Positions 24,780 to 37,160 of a stretch of DNA of 64,000 nt are shown piece after piece. Position 1 is the stretch's first letter. The number at the start of each line of letters is the position of its first letter. Position numbers and translations under genes: made by a program. The stretch is from Antedon mediterranea (Eukaryota; Echinodermata; Crinoidea; Comatulida; Antedonidae). The DNA lies in contig NC_092674.1 of assembly GCF_964355755.1 (NCBI RefSeq), positions 10,791,001 to 10,855,000 on the forward strand, written 5' to 3'. Under the pieces are notes generated by a model. The model worked only from the letters and a program-made list of their open reading frames with translations. It was not told the DNA's origin and did no database searches.

Positions 24780-24872
24780 GCCATATAGGCCTACATGGCT
24801 GCAGTCGCGTGCTTAAGTTAGTGTTTACTGACCGACCGACCAACCGACCGACATGAGAGCTGTAGAGTAAAA
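24780..24872 (+). repeat. CCGA-core dispersed repeat, copy 1
   Basis: Consensus of six copies: CATGGCTGCAGTCGCGTGCT, then CAAGTTAGTGTTT, then a variable (CCGACCAA/CCGACCGA) array, then CATAGTGAGCTGTAGAGT. This copy has four CCGAC-type units. Confidence 0.85.
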
Positions 24873-25029
24873 AAAAATGCCAGAATATAATCAATGTACT
24901 ACAACTACTATAATAGGTCTCTTGTTGAAACAGGTCATTGCTAGCAAGCACATATCATACAAGGTGGCAGTTTTGTTGTTTTTGAAAATTTTCTAAATTT
25001 AAATAAATGGAAATTATAAAGATAATTTT

Positions 25030-25115
25030 TTTTTTGCCAATTATGTAAACATGGGATTGGAACACTGGACCTTAAGATTCAAATGAAGCACGTTAACCAC
25101 CAATTATAGCTTAAT
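25030..25115 (-). mobile_element. Degenerate tRNA-like SINE
   Basis: The minus strand reads TTGGTGGTTAACGTGCTTCA ... GTGTTCCAATCCC, matching the pattern at 7638-7740. Old and mutated. Confidence 0.45.
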
Positions 25116-25561
25116 GTCCTTAAAAGTTATTCATAAGATGTATACTTTACTTTGTAATTAATAAATTATAACATTATCACGTGTTTTAATGGCGGTCAAA
25201 AAAGTCAAATACTTTGAGATATGGTTAAAAAAGTTTTAAAAAAAAGGAGAATTTTATGAATTACAAACACGATATAAAGCAAACTATGTATGTATTCTTT
25301 GGATATTATTATTAAACGTCGAATTTCAAGTAAAGACATGGATTTGTTTGGTAACATTGCGGAATCTTCATATAATTCGATCATGTTTTTCATGGAAGAT
25401 GACTGCTGAGATACTCTCAAGTTCAATTACATGTTATAAGTGCTTGTGTTTCATCCTATTAATGTATTTTTTGCATCTATTCGAAATGCGCACATATAAA
25501 TCTACGTGACTGTTGACGAAAACAAAGGTCAGATATTAACATTAATGATATTGACAACAAC

Positions 25562-25765
25562 GGCAACAAAATGATGATGATATTATCATCATGATTCGAC
25601 GATGATGATGATAATGATGATGATGAGAAGATGATGATGATAATGATGAGGATGAAGAGATGATGATGATATCCATGACGATAGTATAATTATCATCATC
25701 ATGCCGTCATCATCATATGACATCATCAGCAGCATTATCACCACCAACATTGCCATTATCATTAG
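25562..25765. repeat. Imperfect GAT/ATC trinucleotide microsatellite, polarity flips midway
   Basis: Runs of GATGATGAT on the plus strand (to about 25672) give way to ATCATCATC (from about 25690), so the tract is a long imperfect inverted repeat able to fold on itself. It lies in intron 2 of the carbonic anhydrase gene. Confidence 0.9.
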
Positions 25766-27425
25766 TAATAATTGTCCTTTGTGTAAGTAAATAATTGTTT
25801 CTTTTTTGTTAGTTACTATAATATCTAAATAAAGATCATTCTTCTTATTGATATTTTAATATTAATATTTAACACATTGTATGAAAATAAGATATTTTCA
25901 ATTTATAATTAAATAATTCCCAACTTGAAGTTCACAGACTTTATGTTGCACAACCCATCCCCCCCCCCCCCACCCCCAATCCACTCACATTTTTATTTAT
26001 ATGTGCAGTTAATAATAGTTAAATTACATGGGCCTAATTTAACTCTTCCCTAATATGTGTACTATCTTGTAATGTCAATGATCTAATGTAGGCTTCTTAT
26101 GAAACGTACGGTACTTGTTTGTAGGATAAACACACTGGATATAAAACATCCTTTATCATTATGATAGGTATACATTTACTAATACAATGAGAACGTTCTT
26201 TGTCTGATAAACGATAAAATGTCAATTTATTATTATTATACATAGATGATCGTCACAACCATTTGCAGAAGGTTCTAATAGATATGTAATTAATGGCGGC
26301 TTACATCGGCAAAGGACCTTAATTGGTAATCTCACGAATTGAATAATTATAGCTACTAATGCAGACAGAGTCATTATCTGTCGTTCTATTGTGTTCCTGA
26401 TTAAACATTAAAAAAACATTATCAATGTCTTCTCGGATAAAGACTTATAACTTGTGTGCGCTTTCAACGAACCCTTTTCCCGGAAAGAATAGGTGGTTAC
26501 CCGGTGCACTATGGTTTATCAGTCTCTCGTTAAATTATTCATACGATATCTTATGGTCATCGGTATGCTCTAGACGGCGATTCACTAATATTGCAAATAT
26601 ATTGGCACACATAGCGTTTCATATTTATAATACAGTGACACAGAACACAGTACATATGTTTAGTATTAATGGACCGATTGACCCTAAAATAAATAATTGC
26701 TTATGTTTGACCAAGTATATTGCTATTTATGTATTTTCCAAAGTAAGCCAAATCAAACCAAATCCTGTAAGAGATTATCACATGTTGAGAATAATGGTAT
26801 ACAAACAAACTAGCATCAGAAAATCGAATTGAAGATGAAACATTGAAAATGCGGGAAATTCGAAAATAGATGATAAGGTCGTAAATGGAACAGAATACCT
26901 GGTTTACAACAATAGAACATATTAATATTCCGTTGATTTAAAGTATGATTCCTTTCTTCAAGATACTGTTATTTACTTTTAAGCACATTTTTAATATTTG
27001 TATTTTGCTTCTTAGTTTTTGTAAGTACATGACAGTATACCGTGATAAATTTAAATATTGTAACATAACGCTAATTATGTACATATTGGGAGACCTTTTT
27101 TCTGATTTCAAATTCGTTTGTCCCCAGAAGCGACTTGAAGCAAAAGTGATGACATACTCGCATATTACTATAATATTCAACAGAATATTTCTCACTATTG
27201 TATTTATGTATAAAACAAAATATTTCATGGGGCTACGTAAGCTAATATATTGAACAGAAACAATACCATCCACAACCAGACTCCTGAAATATGTATACCT
27301 TTATTTTACATTATAGCATGTGAAATATGTATGCCTTTATTTAACATTAAGCATGCAATTATTGTATCCTTGTCATTTAATTGGTTATTACGTATCACGT
27401 GTCGTGGCTTATTTCATTCATTCAA
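25766..27425. other. Intron 2, no supported gene
   Basis: A 135-codon frame (26425-26832 plus) and facing frames near 26940-27270 have no recognisable family, splice context or codon pattern; see rejections. Confidence 0.35.
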
Positions 27426-27632
27426 GTGGTACATCGTACGTTCGAGAGGTACGGTAACATTGCACGATCATGTGGTACATTGCACGTTCATGTGGTACAT
27501 TGCACGTTCATGTGGTACATTGCACGTTCATGTGGTACATTGCACGTTCATGTGGTACATTGTACGTTCAGGTGGTACATTGCACGTTCATTTGGTACAT
27601 TGCACGTTCAGGTGGTATTTGCACGTTCAGTA
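27426..27632. repeat. Tandem repeat, 20-bp unit, about ten copies
   Basis: The unit is GTGGTACATTGCACGTTCAT. The first and last copies are degenerate and the middle four are identical. The period gives three overlapping open frames on the plus strand that are not genes. It lies in intron 2 of the carbonic anhydrase gene, about 750 bp before exon 2. Confidence 0.93.
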
Positions 27633-28189
27633 TTTGCCAGTCACCGTGTGTGTAACACTTTCTTTATAACGATTGCTGTACGTTTTTAATAATATTGAAA
27701 ATCTGAATTATTATTATTTTTTAGCGTACATTTTTGAATAATTCATTTAATGACTGAGTAACACTATTGTAAACAAACGCTGCTACATCGCTGGAATAAT
27801 AGGAATATTGATTCTACTTATATGAGAGTTTTATTACAGCTACGCTACTATTAGGGTGAGACCAAGTCGAGTATATAACGTGATGTATATTGTACATAGC
27901 ACACGATTATTAATAATCAGCTATGTATATTATTAGAATAATTAGATAACATGTGCCCCATGCCTCATTAACTTTTACCCAGATATTACACATACACTTT
28001 ACGTATCACTAACTCGGACTATATAAATTCATAGTTGTTTCTCAGCATATTCGGTTTTAATCAAATACTGTAATTCGATCATTAGATGTATGAAATACTG
28101 TACAGCTCAAATAATACAACCTCGTGTGCGCAACACGCGATGCACACGCGATGACCATCACAAGTTTATTTCAAACTCACTAAAAAGTA

Positions 28190-28335
28190 TCATTGGTCCA
28201 CTTGGACGCAATAAAAGTAGCATGCGCGCCGCAAGTAATTTGACCAATCACAACGCGATAGATCATCCAAATTGTCGATTGGTCAACTAACGTTGTTGCA
28301 TTGCGTCCAAGTGGGAGTCAAGCTTTATAATGAAT
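28190..28335. mobile_element. CCAAT-bearing palindromic MITE, copy 2
   Basis: A perfect 15-bp inverted repeat (28198-28212 with 28300-28314) encloses TTTGACCAATCAC and GATTGGTCAA, one inverted and one direct CCAAT word. It lies about 50 bp from carbonic anhydrase exon 2. Confidence 0.85.
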
Positions 28336-28385
28336 AATGCGGTAAAAAAAAAACATTTAACCATAAAATCATTTTTTAAACTTAC

Positions 28386-28442
28386 CGTAAATTCCACAAT
28401 AATGCCACCAGTGTTTGAATTGATCTTCTGATTCTTCCGAAA
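28386..28442 (-). CDS. Secreted alpha-carbonic anhydrase-like gene, coding exon 2
   Basis: This is a 57-nt minus-strand exon bounded by an acceptor ending TTATAG (AG at 28444-28443) and a GTAAG donor at 28385-28381, with phase 1 at both ends. It encodes VSEESEDQFKHWWHYCGIYG, where the first and last codons are shared with the neighbouring exons. Joined to exon 3 it reads HWWHYCGIYGPEKW, which matches the N-terminal W-x-Y...GP..W segment of alpha-carbonic anhydrases. A CCAAT-bearing MITE at 28190-28335 lies just downstream in the intron and another at 29112-29256 just upstream. The exon is too short to stand alone; support comes from splice sites, phase and the family match. Confidence 0.75.
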
Positions 28443-29111
28443 CTATAACAAATATAAAATCAAAAATAAAATTACAATTTTTCATACAAATCATACCACT
28501 GTAAAAACGTTTACTTTGCAAGTAATTTGTATAAATCGACAAAATTATTACGAACGTATCGATCAGGTTGTGAGTTGGAGGTGGTTTAAAAACCGATGTA
28601 TTATCTCGTTTTCGGTGATGTAATATTTGTCAATTTGATAATTCGTTAACGATTACGAGAATGTTCCAAAAATTAACCTTGATTTTGATGTAGTTATGGG
28701 TTGCAGGTGGTTTTAAAAACTGATATATTCTGGAAAATGAATTTGGTCATTTTGTTATTACTAACAATAATATTAGGCCTAGGCCTACACTAAATGTCCG
28801 CTAAATGCATGTTATATATGACCACACTAAAATAATGGCTGTTTTATAAATAATACGAGAACTGATTCAATTCCAAAAATAGTGGCACCTTAAAATGTCA
28901 GTAGGTAGAATATGCCTTTATATATCAAATTTTGTAACTGACTAAAATCATGCGGCTTTATTTCGGATATTGGTATTTCATAACTCAATGGTATATGTAG
29001 GCTAATGTGTGCATTTTTCAAATGTAAATAAGCAAAAAAAGTATAATTTGAATAACGTGTAAACATTTTCTTCACTTGAATATTAACATTGTTAATACTT
29101 GATTTCCAGTA

Positions 29112-29256
29112 GAGACGAAACGTAAGGACGAAGTACGTAAGTAATTTGACCAATCACAAGCGATGGATCATTCGAACTGTCACTTGTCATTGGTCAACTG
29201 GCTTGCGTTGCGTCTACGTCATTGCGCTGCCTCTCTAATGGGAACAAAGCTTAATA
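29112..29256. mobile_element. CCAAT-bearing palindromic MITE, copy 3
   Basis: Shares AAGTAATTTGACCAATCACA and CATTGGTCAACTGG with copy 2, and the end AATGGGAACAAAGCTT. The palindrome is imperfect. Confidence 0.75.
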
Positions 29257-30623
29257 ATGCAATATTTGTGATTGAATAAAAGTGGTACATGCCACAAAAA
29301 AGTGACAATACTTTACGTCAAGCGGGCTTGATAGGTTTGTTAATCGATCGACAATACTAATGATGAAGTACAGTCAAATAAATTGTCTTATGATTTATTG
29401 ATTGTAACAGTCGTCAGTGGATTATTCTTCATTAATATTTTATTTTCAATCAGAGCTTTACACTATATGTACGTATCATTCGTTCGTTAATATCCATAAT
29501 CATTAGACTATCGTGATTTGAACATTATTAATGTCTAGTTTTTCAATCCATATTTAATGCATGATGTCACTGGGGAATTATTTATTAATAATATTCTTTC
29601 ACTGAGCTGGTGTGTTGTGTAATCGATAAAGAAAATCTAATGATCTGTACCGTATAGAAGAGTTAAAGAATAATGTTTACTATTTATTTTGCGGTTATTA
29701 AATAGAACTAAACTGTGAACTATCATTTGTGTGAGGTAAACACTAAACAAAAACAAAATAAAACTCTTTCATTAAAAAAAAATTATACCAAACATTATGA
29801 CTAGACCCTACACAACGGGCCAAAGGTCAAGCGGTATGGCCAGGCCTAAGCAAGAGCGCATGCGCGATAAGTAAATCAATATATTTTGAAACGAGAAAAT
29901 CTTCACACCTATTTACCTTGTCTGATAGTAACCTACTGACAGAGATGATATGTATTAGAAAAATTGAATACAGACTCGTTTCTTGATGACTTGCGATAGT
30001 CAGTTAAAATCTATCTAGTGACACAACTGTGTGGAATCGGGTGAAATCTGCGACGGTTAAACCCAGGAAGAGTGAAGCTACTATTACTTATTATTAATTT
30101 CACTCTTCCTGAATAAAACACATGTTAATTGCTAAGATAACCGGTTTGCCACAACAACAATAATGACTCGCAGATATGTAAACATTCAACGTTTTCTACT
30201 ATATATAAAGCAAAAAAAAAGATTTCTTTAACAATGTATTAGCAGGCAGTACGTGCGCTATTCAGTGACCCGTATACTAACACATTTCATCCACAATTTT
30301 GATTTGATCGGAAATCTAATCTCGGATCATGTTGTGTTATGTACGACAAGACGGCAACACGGTAAGCAATGTATCATACTGGCGTGCCTCAGGTAACTGT
30401 TCACTCGTTATATTCATAGCTGAACAGAAAAGCATAATAAAATATGTCCCAGAAGCATATTCAAATGGAAAAATGTAATTCATATTTAGAGGATAAATAC
30501 AACACGTTTATGTTTATATCTCCCAACTCTCAGTGTGCTGACATCTTAACGTGTGCATAATATATAATCATATTTATAATATGTTTATTATTATTTATTT
30601 GTCTTAAATAAATATAGATGATG

Positions 30624-30779
30624 TAAAGCTCTGTCTACACTTTCAAACTAGTTTGAGAAAAAAAAAGTGTGATGTGCCCAAATATGGTAGTGATATGACA
30701 TCATCGCGTCCATATATGGGCACATCACTTTTTTTTTCTCACATCTCGCATAAAGTTTGATAGTGTAGACAGAGCTTAA
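30624..30779. mobile_element. TTAA-type MITE, copy 1
   Basis: The inverted termini read AGCTCTGTCTACACT, with TTAA on the right side and TAAA on the left. The interior is itself palindromic (TGTGATGTGCCCAAATATGG against CCATATATGGGCACATCAC). A relative is at 53067-53220. The TTAA flank is typical of piggyBac-type target sites. Confidence 0.85.
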
Positions 30780-32509
30780 CAATGAAATAAAATCACGTTG
30801 AGGAAATCGTTTATGTGTTATTATGCAATATAAAAAGTCTGTGCTATTCTTTTTTTGTTTTCAGTGTTATTTGCAATTTAAATATACAAAGGGAATAGTG
30901 TTTTCTAAAAGCTTGGCATTTCTTTCTGCTTTACTGTTTTGCTTTATTGTAGATCCAGCTGATGCTCACAGCATTGTCGGTAATTTGTTTTTGAATGAAT
31001 ATATAGATTCTAAATAATGATTTTATAATAGTGCTAATAATATGATCAACAGAGAATTTATAATAGACTGGTGAACTGACAAGAAAATAAATTCATCTAA
31101 TATTAAAACTTTACAGCAGTGAAGGGATGAGGAGGGATACAGCAAAGGTAAAGAATGATAGTATATGTCATAATTAAACACATGTGTTACATAATGTTTC
31201 ATATTATACTGGAGACATTTAATAGACACAGTACCGAGAATCCTACGTTATAACCAGCAATGATGTTTGTTAATCAAGGGTACACATAATAATGCAATTA
31301 TTACAACTACGCAACATAACCCACTATCTTACATATTGAGATTTCAGGGTCTCAGTTCGCTCACCTAACCCTTTCCCAATCAATAATTTAAATATCTAAA
31401 TTTCAAACATAAAAATTGTTGTTGATTTTGTTGGCCTTCGGAAAAATGTTGATATTCTTCTGTGAAAAGAAATTAATTTTTGCATCTTCTAATATGCTGT
31501 GGTTTAAAGCATTATATCGTTAATAAAACCTGATTGATATGGAAACATTGTAGGCCTACGATACAGCACAAGGTTATGTTTAATCACTGTATTTCGGATA
31601 ATACAATTTCTTTCTTTTCGACACAACTGTTGTATATACATCTTGTGTTATTCATTCATTAGATATTATACATTTCTATCTAATTATTGTATAAATCGAT
31701 CAAGATATTCTACATAACACGATCTGAATACAATTATTGTAACTGGAAATTGAATGCATTAGTTATCATTGAATAAGTTATTCCGACTACTAATGTCAAT
31801 GATGTGAAATACGATAAAGAAACAGAGCGAGTTTAAAGCATTGTACATATAACTTAGGCAGGATTTTAAACATCTCACTGCATGCTAGATACGTATAGGC
31901 CTACAATTAGCTCGTTTCATCGGGTCCACTCGGTATAAGACAAATTGGTACATTAACCGAGTGTATCTAGGCCTACCCTATATTATGATCCGATTTTCAG
32001 AACTGTGGTACGGGAAAATATGGCTTCCGACATCTCGTAAATTTAAGTTTGGTTGTACAATGCTTTAAAAAACACGCCCTCCTAGGCTCGCAAACACAAT
32101 TACAATGGACATTTAATAGTAAATTGAATAAATTGTTTGTAAATTTCTGTTTGATCGAATCGGGATCTCTGTTACAGGTATTTCTTGTTTCCTTCTTAAA
32201 TTTCAGATTTTCACTTTCTTAGCATTTGGCATGACAAGTCTATAGTCTATATGCCTTTATTCATATCCATCAAAATACTCATTTTACATGGAAGAATATT
32301 CACTCTTCCCTGGTTTATTTATATTGATGCAATGATTGCATCTATTGATTAAGGCATCCAAACAATAAATCGGTTAATGTTGGCGATGTCAAACAGCCCG
32401 GGATGAGATTCAAGATTCCTTGCATCTATCAGTTGTTTAGTTTTCGAAAAGTCTACAGAGCTTGGATACATCATCAATGTTGGCAGTCATATTAGTTTAC
32501 ATAATTCTA

Positions 32510-33190
32510 GTCTGTGACTTCTTGGATCTTCGTTTGAATATCTTTTAGCCCGATTTCGAGCTCAAAATTTAGTCCTTCCAACTAGCTAACATTAGTAGTA
32601 TCATTGTCGTCAAGCCTGGTCTCTAAACTTCACAAATTGTTTTTCTATCTTGACTGTTAGCTTCTACGTGCTATCTTCCACTTCGCTGCTCTGACTTCCA
32701 GATTCAAACCATTAAACTAACACTGTTATCTTGATTACTATGTTAAAATTAATTCTAGTTTAAAATTTATAATTTATTATAAATTACTGTTCCGACTTTT
32801 AGCTTCAAATTATGCTATTTTGGTTCAACTGCTATCTCGACAACTTCAACTACTGTAGGCTGCCTGCTCTTTCTTCTAGCTATTAGCACACTTTTAGACT
32901 TCTTATAGCTTTATATAGTAGTAGTAGTAGTGTTTTTCGCTCCAAATTGACACTCTTTTAGCCTTACTAATATGTTGATTTATAGATTCATCTTGAATAC
33001 TATGATTGCCTGTCTAACTAGGGCCTACTCGTTACCTCTACTTCTAGTTTCAAACTATTTAGGTCTACTGTTTGACTTCTAGCTTAAATGGTATAGCTTC
33101 AACAACCACTCAGCCTTATTCTAATCATGTTTTTTCGGTTCTCTTCTATTTTCAAAACTGATCTTCTAGCCTGTTGTAGGCCCTACATGA
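32510..33190 (+). repeat. Decayed pyrimidine-rich repeat
   Basis: Words of the type GACTTCTAGCTTCAAACTAT and CTACTTCTAGTTTCAAACTA recur with large gaps (for example about 32690, 32795, 32880, 33040, 33075). The plus strand is pyrimidine-rich throughout. It may be an old minisatellite. No splice or coding signal. Confidence 0.4.
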
Positions 33191-35144
33191 ATTTTAGTCG
33201 GACTTCAAGATTATTTCTTACTTCAACAAACTAGTAATTTTTAGCATGACATAGGTCTCTTTCAGAGGATTGGATGAAAAGAGACCTACAGCGTGTTTGA
33301 GCTTAAGGTAGCTTTAAAGTAGTACACTTTAACATGAACTTACTGAGAAGAGATAAGATTGATGATGTAATTATCATTTCGGTTGATAAAAGCATTAAAC
33401 TTAATTAGCATCAAAATAGACAGTTTAGTGTGAATGTTGTAAGTGGCCAGCAAGAGATCTTGAATATCACTAATAATATCGTGTTTGATACATTTTAAGT
33501 ACCGAAAAGATCTGAACATTAACATTAGAATAAAGCTAAAGAAATATTTCGATTTTCTTCAAAATAATAATTTTTATAATATAGTTCTTAGATTACAGAG
33601 GGAATCCAATAGCTTACATTCCTTAAGGGGTCTTTTATAAAGAAAAATAATGAACATTGATACACCAGCTAATGCTTTTTTTGATCTGTGACCCTTGGCA
33701 TACTTTCTGAAAATCAGAGGATGGTATTTTGGAAAGAAGTTTCAATATTATAGCCTAAGTATAATACGTTGGAAATAGCTAACTTTAGACGTATTTTTTT
33801 CTCATCCGAAGGACGAGTTCAATCCGAATTTTAAAAAGGACCAACCCATGGCTTTCTCATAAGCCAGTCCGATTCTTTACCATTTATATCTCGCTCCTGA
33901 GCCAATGATAACAACTTTACCTTTATTCATTTAAACATTTTACAGGAAAAATGATGTTTTCAAACCAGATTGAGTGTATTCGTTATGCCATTATTGACAA
34001 ACTAATATTTTGAAGAGGATTGTAAGAAAGCAAAACAAACGTTAGTTGTACACTTCGTGCCCCAGGTGTAGTACAATTACATTGACGAACTTCATCAAAT
34101 TGTAATGTTATAGTATAACTTGAGATGTACGATATTGATGCTTATATCGATCAGAAGATGATTAAGCTGACTACACGAATTGGAATTGTAAACTTGGGTT
34201 TGATATTGGTGCGAATTTAGGGCTACTACTCAAGAGAGGCATTACGTCATAAGTAATTGAACTACGCTACGACTCTTTTTTTAACGGCGTATAGCCCTAC
34301 ATTGCTTCAGTATGAACCATTTGATTTACGTGGTGTAGAGGCCTATACTAAGTATCAGGAATCTGTTCAATGCAGGGAAGAGTGAAAAGTGGTTCAATGT
34401 GAATCAATTATTTACATGTGCGCAACATTGTCATTGTGTGCTTTAATGTGAACCATGCCATTTCATTCGTTGCTTTGGTTGTATGAAATCTTTAAATGTG
34501 ATGAACCATGGAATGTGGAAATTACATTCCTATATTTGTTCTACTATAGAATACTGCTATGGTCGACTACATAATTCAATTCAATTCAACTTTAATTAAC
34601 CACGAATCAATACATGGATGTTCTTCTACCTTTTTATAGGGATGTTTCTAAAACGAAGGAGTTAATATGAATCTGCTATTATTTTTCCGTAGTGAATTTG
34701 ACGGGACAATTTTTGTTTATGTTTCATAATTTTTGTTACGGAAATAAATAAAGAAAAAACTCAACTTGTGAATAGTAGTTAGTCTTTAGTATAACAGCGA
34801 ATGTCGATGACGTAGCTAGATTTAACGTGCATGTATCCGTTGAAACATGAAGACTTTGGCGGGGCTTTCAGGCAGATAAATTGTACATAACAAGATTTTA
34901 TGACAATCTACTTCGCTATGCATCCGAAATAAACATAATCGACACCTTGTGACCAATCATCATGATTACATGTTATAGAAAAATTAGCCTCACTTGGATT
35001 TCTTGCACTCGCATGGGAAAGAATTTCGTCTAACATTTACAGCACTAATGTCTTCTGTCCTAAAATATAGGCGATGGTTCTCACTTAAAATAATCAGTCA
35101 TTTCCGGGGAAAATGTGCAAAACATCTTCGAAGTTTTCTCTAGG

Positions 35145-35395
35145 CTATTGTTTCAAATGGTAAAATATAAGCATGCTATCATCACAACATCTAAATCTAG
35201 CGAAATCAGGTGAAAACCAAAATAAAAATATATTAGCAACTGCAGAAAAAAAAATTATAGGCTATTATTTCAAATGGTAAAATATAACAAGCATGTTATA
35301 CGTTTACAGTAAATTTAGTAAAATCGGTCGAAAACCAAAAAAATGTGTATGTATTTAACCTAAAAAATACATTTGCAACTTTAAAAAAAAATGGT
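35145..35395. repeat. Two diverged direct copies of about 120 bp
   Basis: GGCTATTGTTTCAAATGGTA at about 35151 recurs as GGCTATTATTTCAAATGGTA at about 35261, and both run through AGTAAAATCGGTCGAAAACC-like ends. It lies just downstream of tRNA-Gly copy 1. Confidence 0.65.
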
Positions 35396-35455
35396 AGAGA
35401 ATGCATTTAAAATGTTAAAAATATCGGTGAAATATAAATTGAATTAAAAAAAAAA

Positions 35456-35526
35456 TGCATCGGCCGGGAATTGAACCCGGGTCCCCCGCGTGGCAGGCGA
35501 GAATTCTACCACTGAACCACCGATGC
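35456..35526 (-). tRNA. tRNA-Gly (anticodon GCC), copy 1
   Basis: This is a 71-nt minus-strand tRNA. It has a 7-bp acceptor stem (GCATCGG with CCGATGC), A box TGGTTCAGTGG, anticodon loop CTGCCAC with GCC at 35494-35492, B box GGTTCAATTCC, discriminator A and no intron. A T-run immediately follows the 3' end and would terminate pol III. The gene lies on the same strand as the carbonic anhydrase gene, inside its first intron. It is identical to the copy at 38950-39020. Confidence 0.97.
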
Positions 35527-36116
35527 TTCATATCAAAATGAGCTATTTTTAACAATCAGTTGCTAATAGTACACATGGATCCGCTTCAGTTTGTTAGTTC
35601 GTGTATAGGGTATAGTATTTTATTGGTGTTTTTAAGTCGTAAAGGATACTCAACCAAGGGTAATTTCAAGCAATAGAGTTGTACCAGTACATAAATCCAT
35701 GTTGTTTGCCCGGTTGTTTGCTGGTTGTTTGTTCTATTTGATTTGTGACAGGAGTCACGGTAAGCGTTAAGAGTCACACGGTTGTCGCTTGGCAGGATGT
35801 GCAGTCAAGTGGAACCATAATGCAGTATTGTCCACCACCCAAGATACCGTGGTATATTATAAATGCAGTATATATTGGAGGAAACTTTCATGATTATTAT
35901 TTTCACACCCTCAATTTACAAAATCAATATTGACGGTGGAAGGGTCCAACAAGCATGCTTAGACCTTGACATAAATTAAGAGACTGCATGCGCTAGATAG
36001 AATAAAGACCTATTTCGAATAACGATAGTGTTTAATAATAATATAATATTTAAGAAGTGAAATTTTGAGTATGACATAATGTACAACTATACTAGTCACC
36101 CTACGGTCATTGTGGT

Positions 36117-36141
36117 AGGGGGTGGGGGGGGGGGGGGGGTT
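36117..36141. repeat. G-run
   Basis: A tract of G broken by one T near its start. It lies in intron 1 of the carbonic anhydrase gene. A C-run of similar kind is at 25960-25970. Confidence 0.8.
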
Positions 36142-36974
36142 AGAAAGTTGAAGTGGGGTAGAAAGATATCGTGTTAAATGTGTATTTCATAAAGGTACTT
36201 TTCAAAATGAAATAAAAAGCAAATAAAATTCGGGACTTTTAATATTAGGAACTTTTAATAAGAAATAATCTATCATAAATAATAATAATTTTCCCAAAAA
36301 GATTTCAATTATATCCTTCCTTCGTAGCCAAAGTAATGAGTTAGTTTCGAAATGTAGGCCAGTGAAATCTTCCTGATTACTGGTGGACCACCATTTTTTT
36401 TACAATATAATATTATTATTATTATATATTATGATTTATTGCCGGGCCATCGATATACATTAGGATTCCGTTACAAATATTCTCACAATAATTATGTACA
36501 GTACATTTGTATTGCGAAACGGAAAAAGAAAAGAAATGTAAAATGTGTTTTTGCGAAACTCAAACTAAACTTATTCACTTATTTACTTAAATGTTTTAAT
36601 TGATAATATTAATATTCATTAAATTATTATACAATGTCAGATAATTTAGCAAAATGTTAAAGAATTAACAATTAGACATACACATTTACAATGTTGACTA
36701 TCCATAAAGAAATCTTTATAAAGAAAACCATTTTTATTAAATACCAGATTTACATTTGTCATCCAATGTATTGTTTTTTTTTTAAATACGAATGAAACAA
36801 ACTATAGGGGCCTAGTATATAAAGAGATATAGTAGACTATCTCCATGAACAAACTGACTTGAAACCAAATTATGATGTCTAGGCCTACTGAAAACAAAAT
36901 CGTATCAGGTTAACATAAAAAAAATAACATTTAAAACCAAAATAATAGCAATAACAACAAAATATTATTCTTAC

Positions 36975-37032
36975 CACCGGTATTTGCAGTACAGGTAGAC
37001 AGTAAACCCAGCAAAACCAACTCTAAAAACAT
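36975..37032 (-). CDS. Secreted alpha-carbonic anhydrase-like gene, coding exon 1 (signal peptide)
   Basis: On the minus strand an ATG at 37032-37030 opens a 19-residue hydrophobic leader, MFLELVLLGLLSTCTANTG, followed by one extra base and a GTAAG donor at 36974-36970 (phase 1). It reads in phase into the exon at 28386-28442. The leader has a hydrophobic core and small residues near its end, as expected of a secretory signal peptide, so the product is probably extracellular or luminal. The start is chosen because it is the only ATG in frame with the downstream exons and lies just after a TATA-like box. The intron that follows is about 8.5 kb and contains a tRNA-Gly gene. The exon is short, so its assignment rests on the phase match and on the family it joins. 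Confidence 0.72.
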
Positions 37033-37152
37033 GATTGTAATCCTGTCTTGTTAGATTCCTATGTATAAAGTTCCACAAAAACTTGTGTTGCGACGACGCA
37101 AAGTAGGCTACTGTCCTTCCGATGTTATAATCGCGATGAGTATTCCAAACTA

Positions 37153-37160
37153 TTATATAC
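37153..37160 (-). promoter_or_regulatory. TATA-like box of the carbonic anhydrase gene
   Basis: On the minus strand GTATATAA lies about 120 bp upstream of the exon 1 ATG. Initiation about 30 bp downstream would leave a 5' UTR of roughly 90 nt with no intervening ATG seen. Placement relative to the gene is the only support. Confidence 0.35.

Larger units (their letters stand above)
21903..25561. other. Intron 2, no gene seen
   Basis: Holds the palindrome at 23931-23964, CCGA-core copy 1 and a degenerate SINE. TTTACTCAATGCGC occurs twice (24071, 24163), a short direct repeat. No supported coding sequence. Confidence 0.4.
29257..35144. other. Intron 1 of the carbonic anhydrase gene, mostly single-copy
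   Basis: Contains MITE 30624-30779, the decayed repeat 32510-33190 and a small inverted repeat TAGGTCTCTTT/AAAGAGACCTA at about 33251-33289. No gene seen. Confidence 0.4.

Noticed and set aside
26425-26832. 135-codon plus-strand frame
   Set aside because: Composition looks like translated A+T-rich intron, with no domain, paralogue or splice context; it lies within the carbonic anhydrase intron.
26938-27273. Facing open frames of 102 and 111 codons on opposite strands
   Set aside because: Mutual shadows in A+T-rich sequence, neither with family likeness.
27426-27632. CRISPR-like or coding repeat (frames at 27250-27689)
   Set aside because: Pure 20-bp tandem repeat without spacers; three overlapping frames on one strand are expected from the period.
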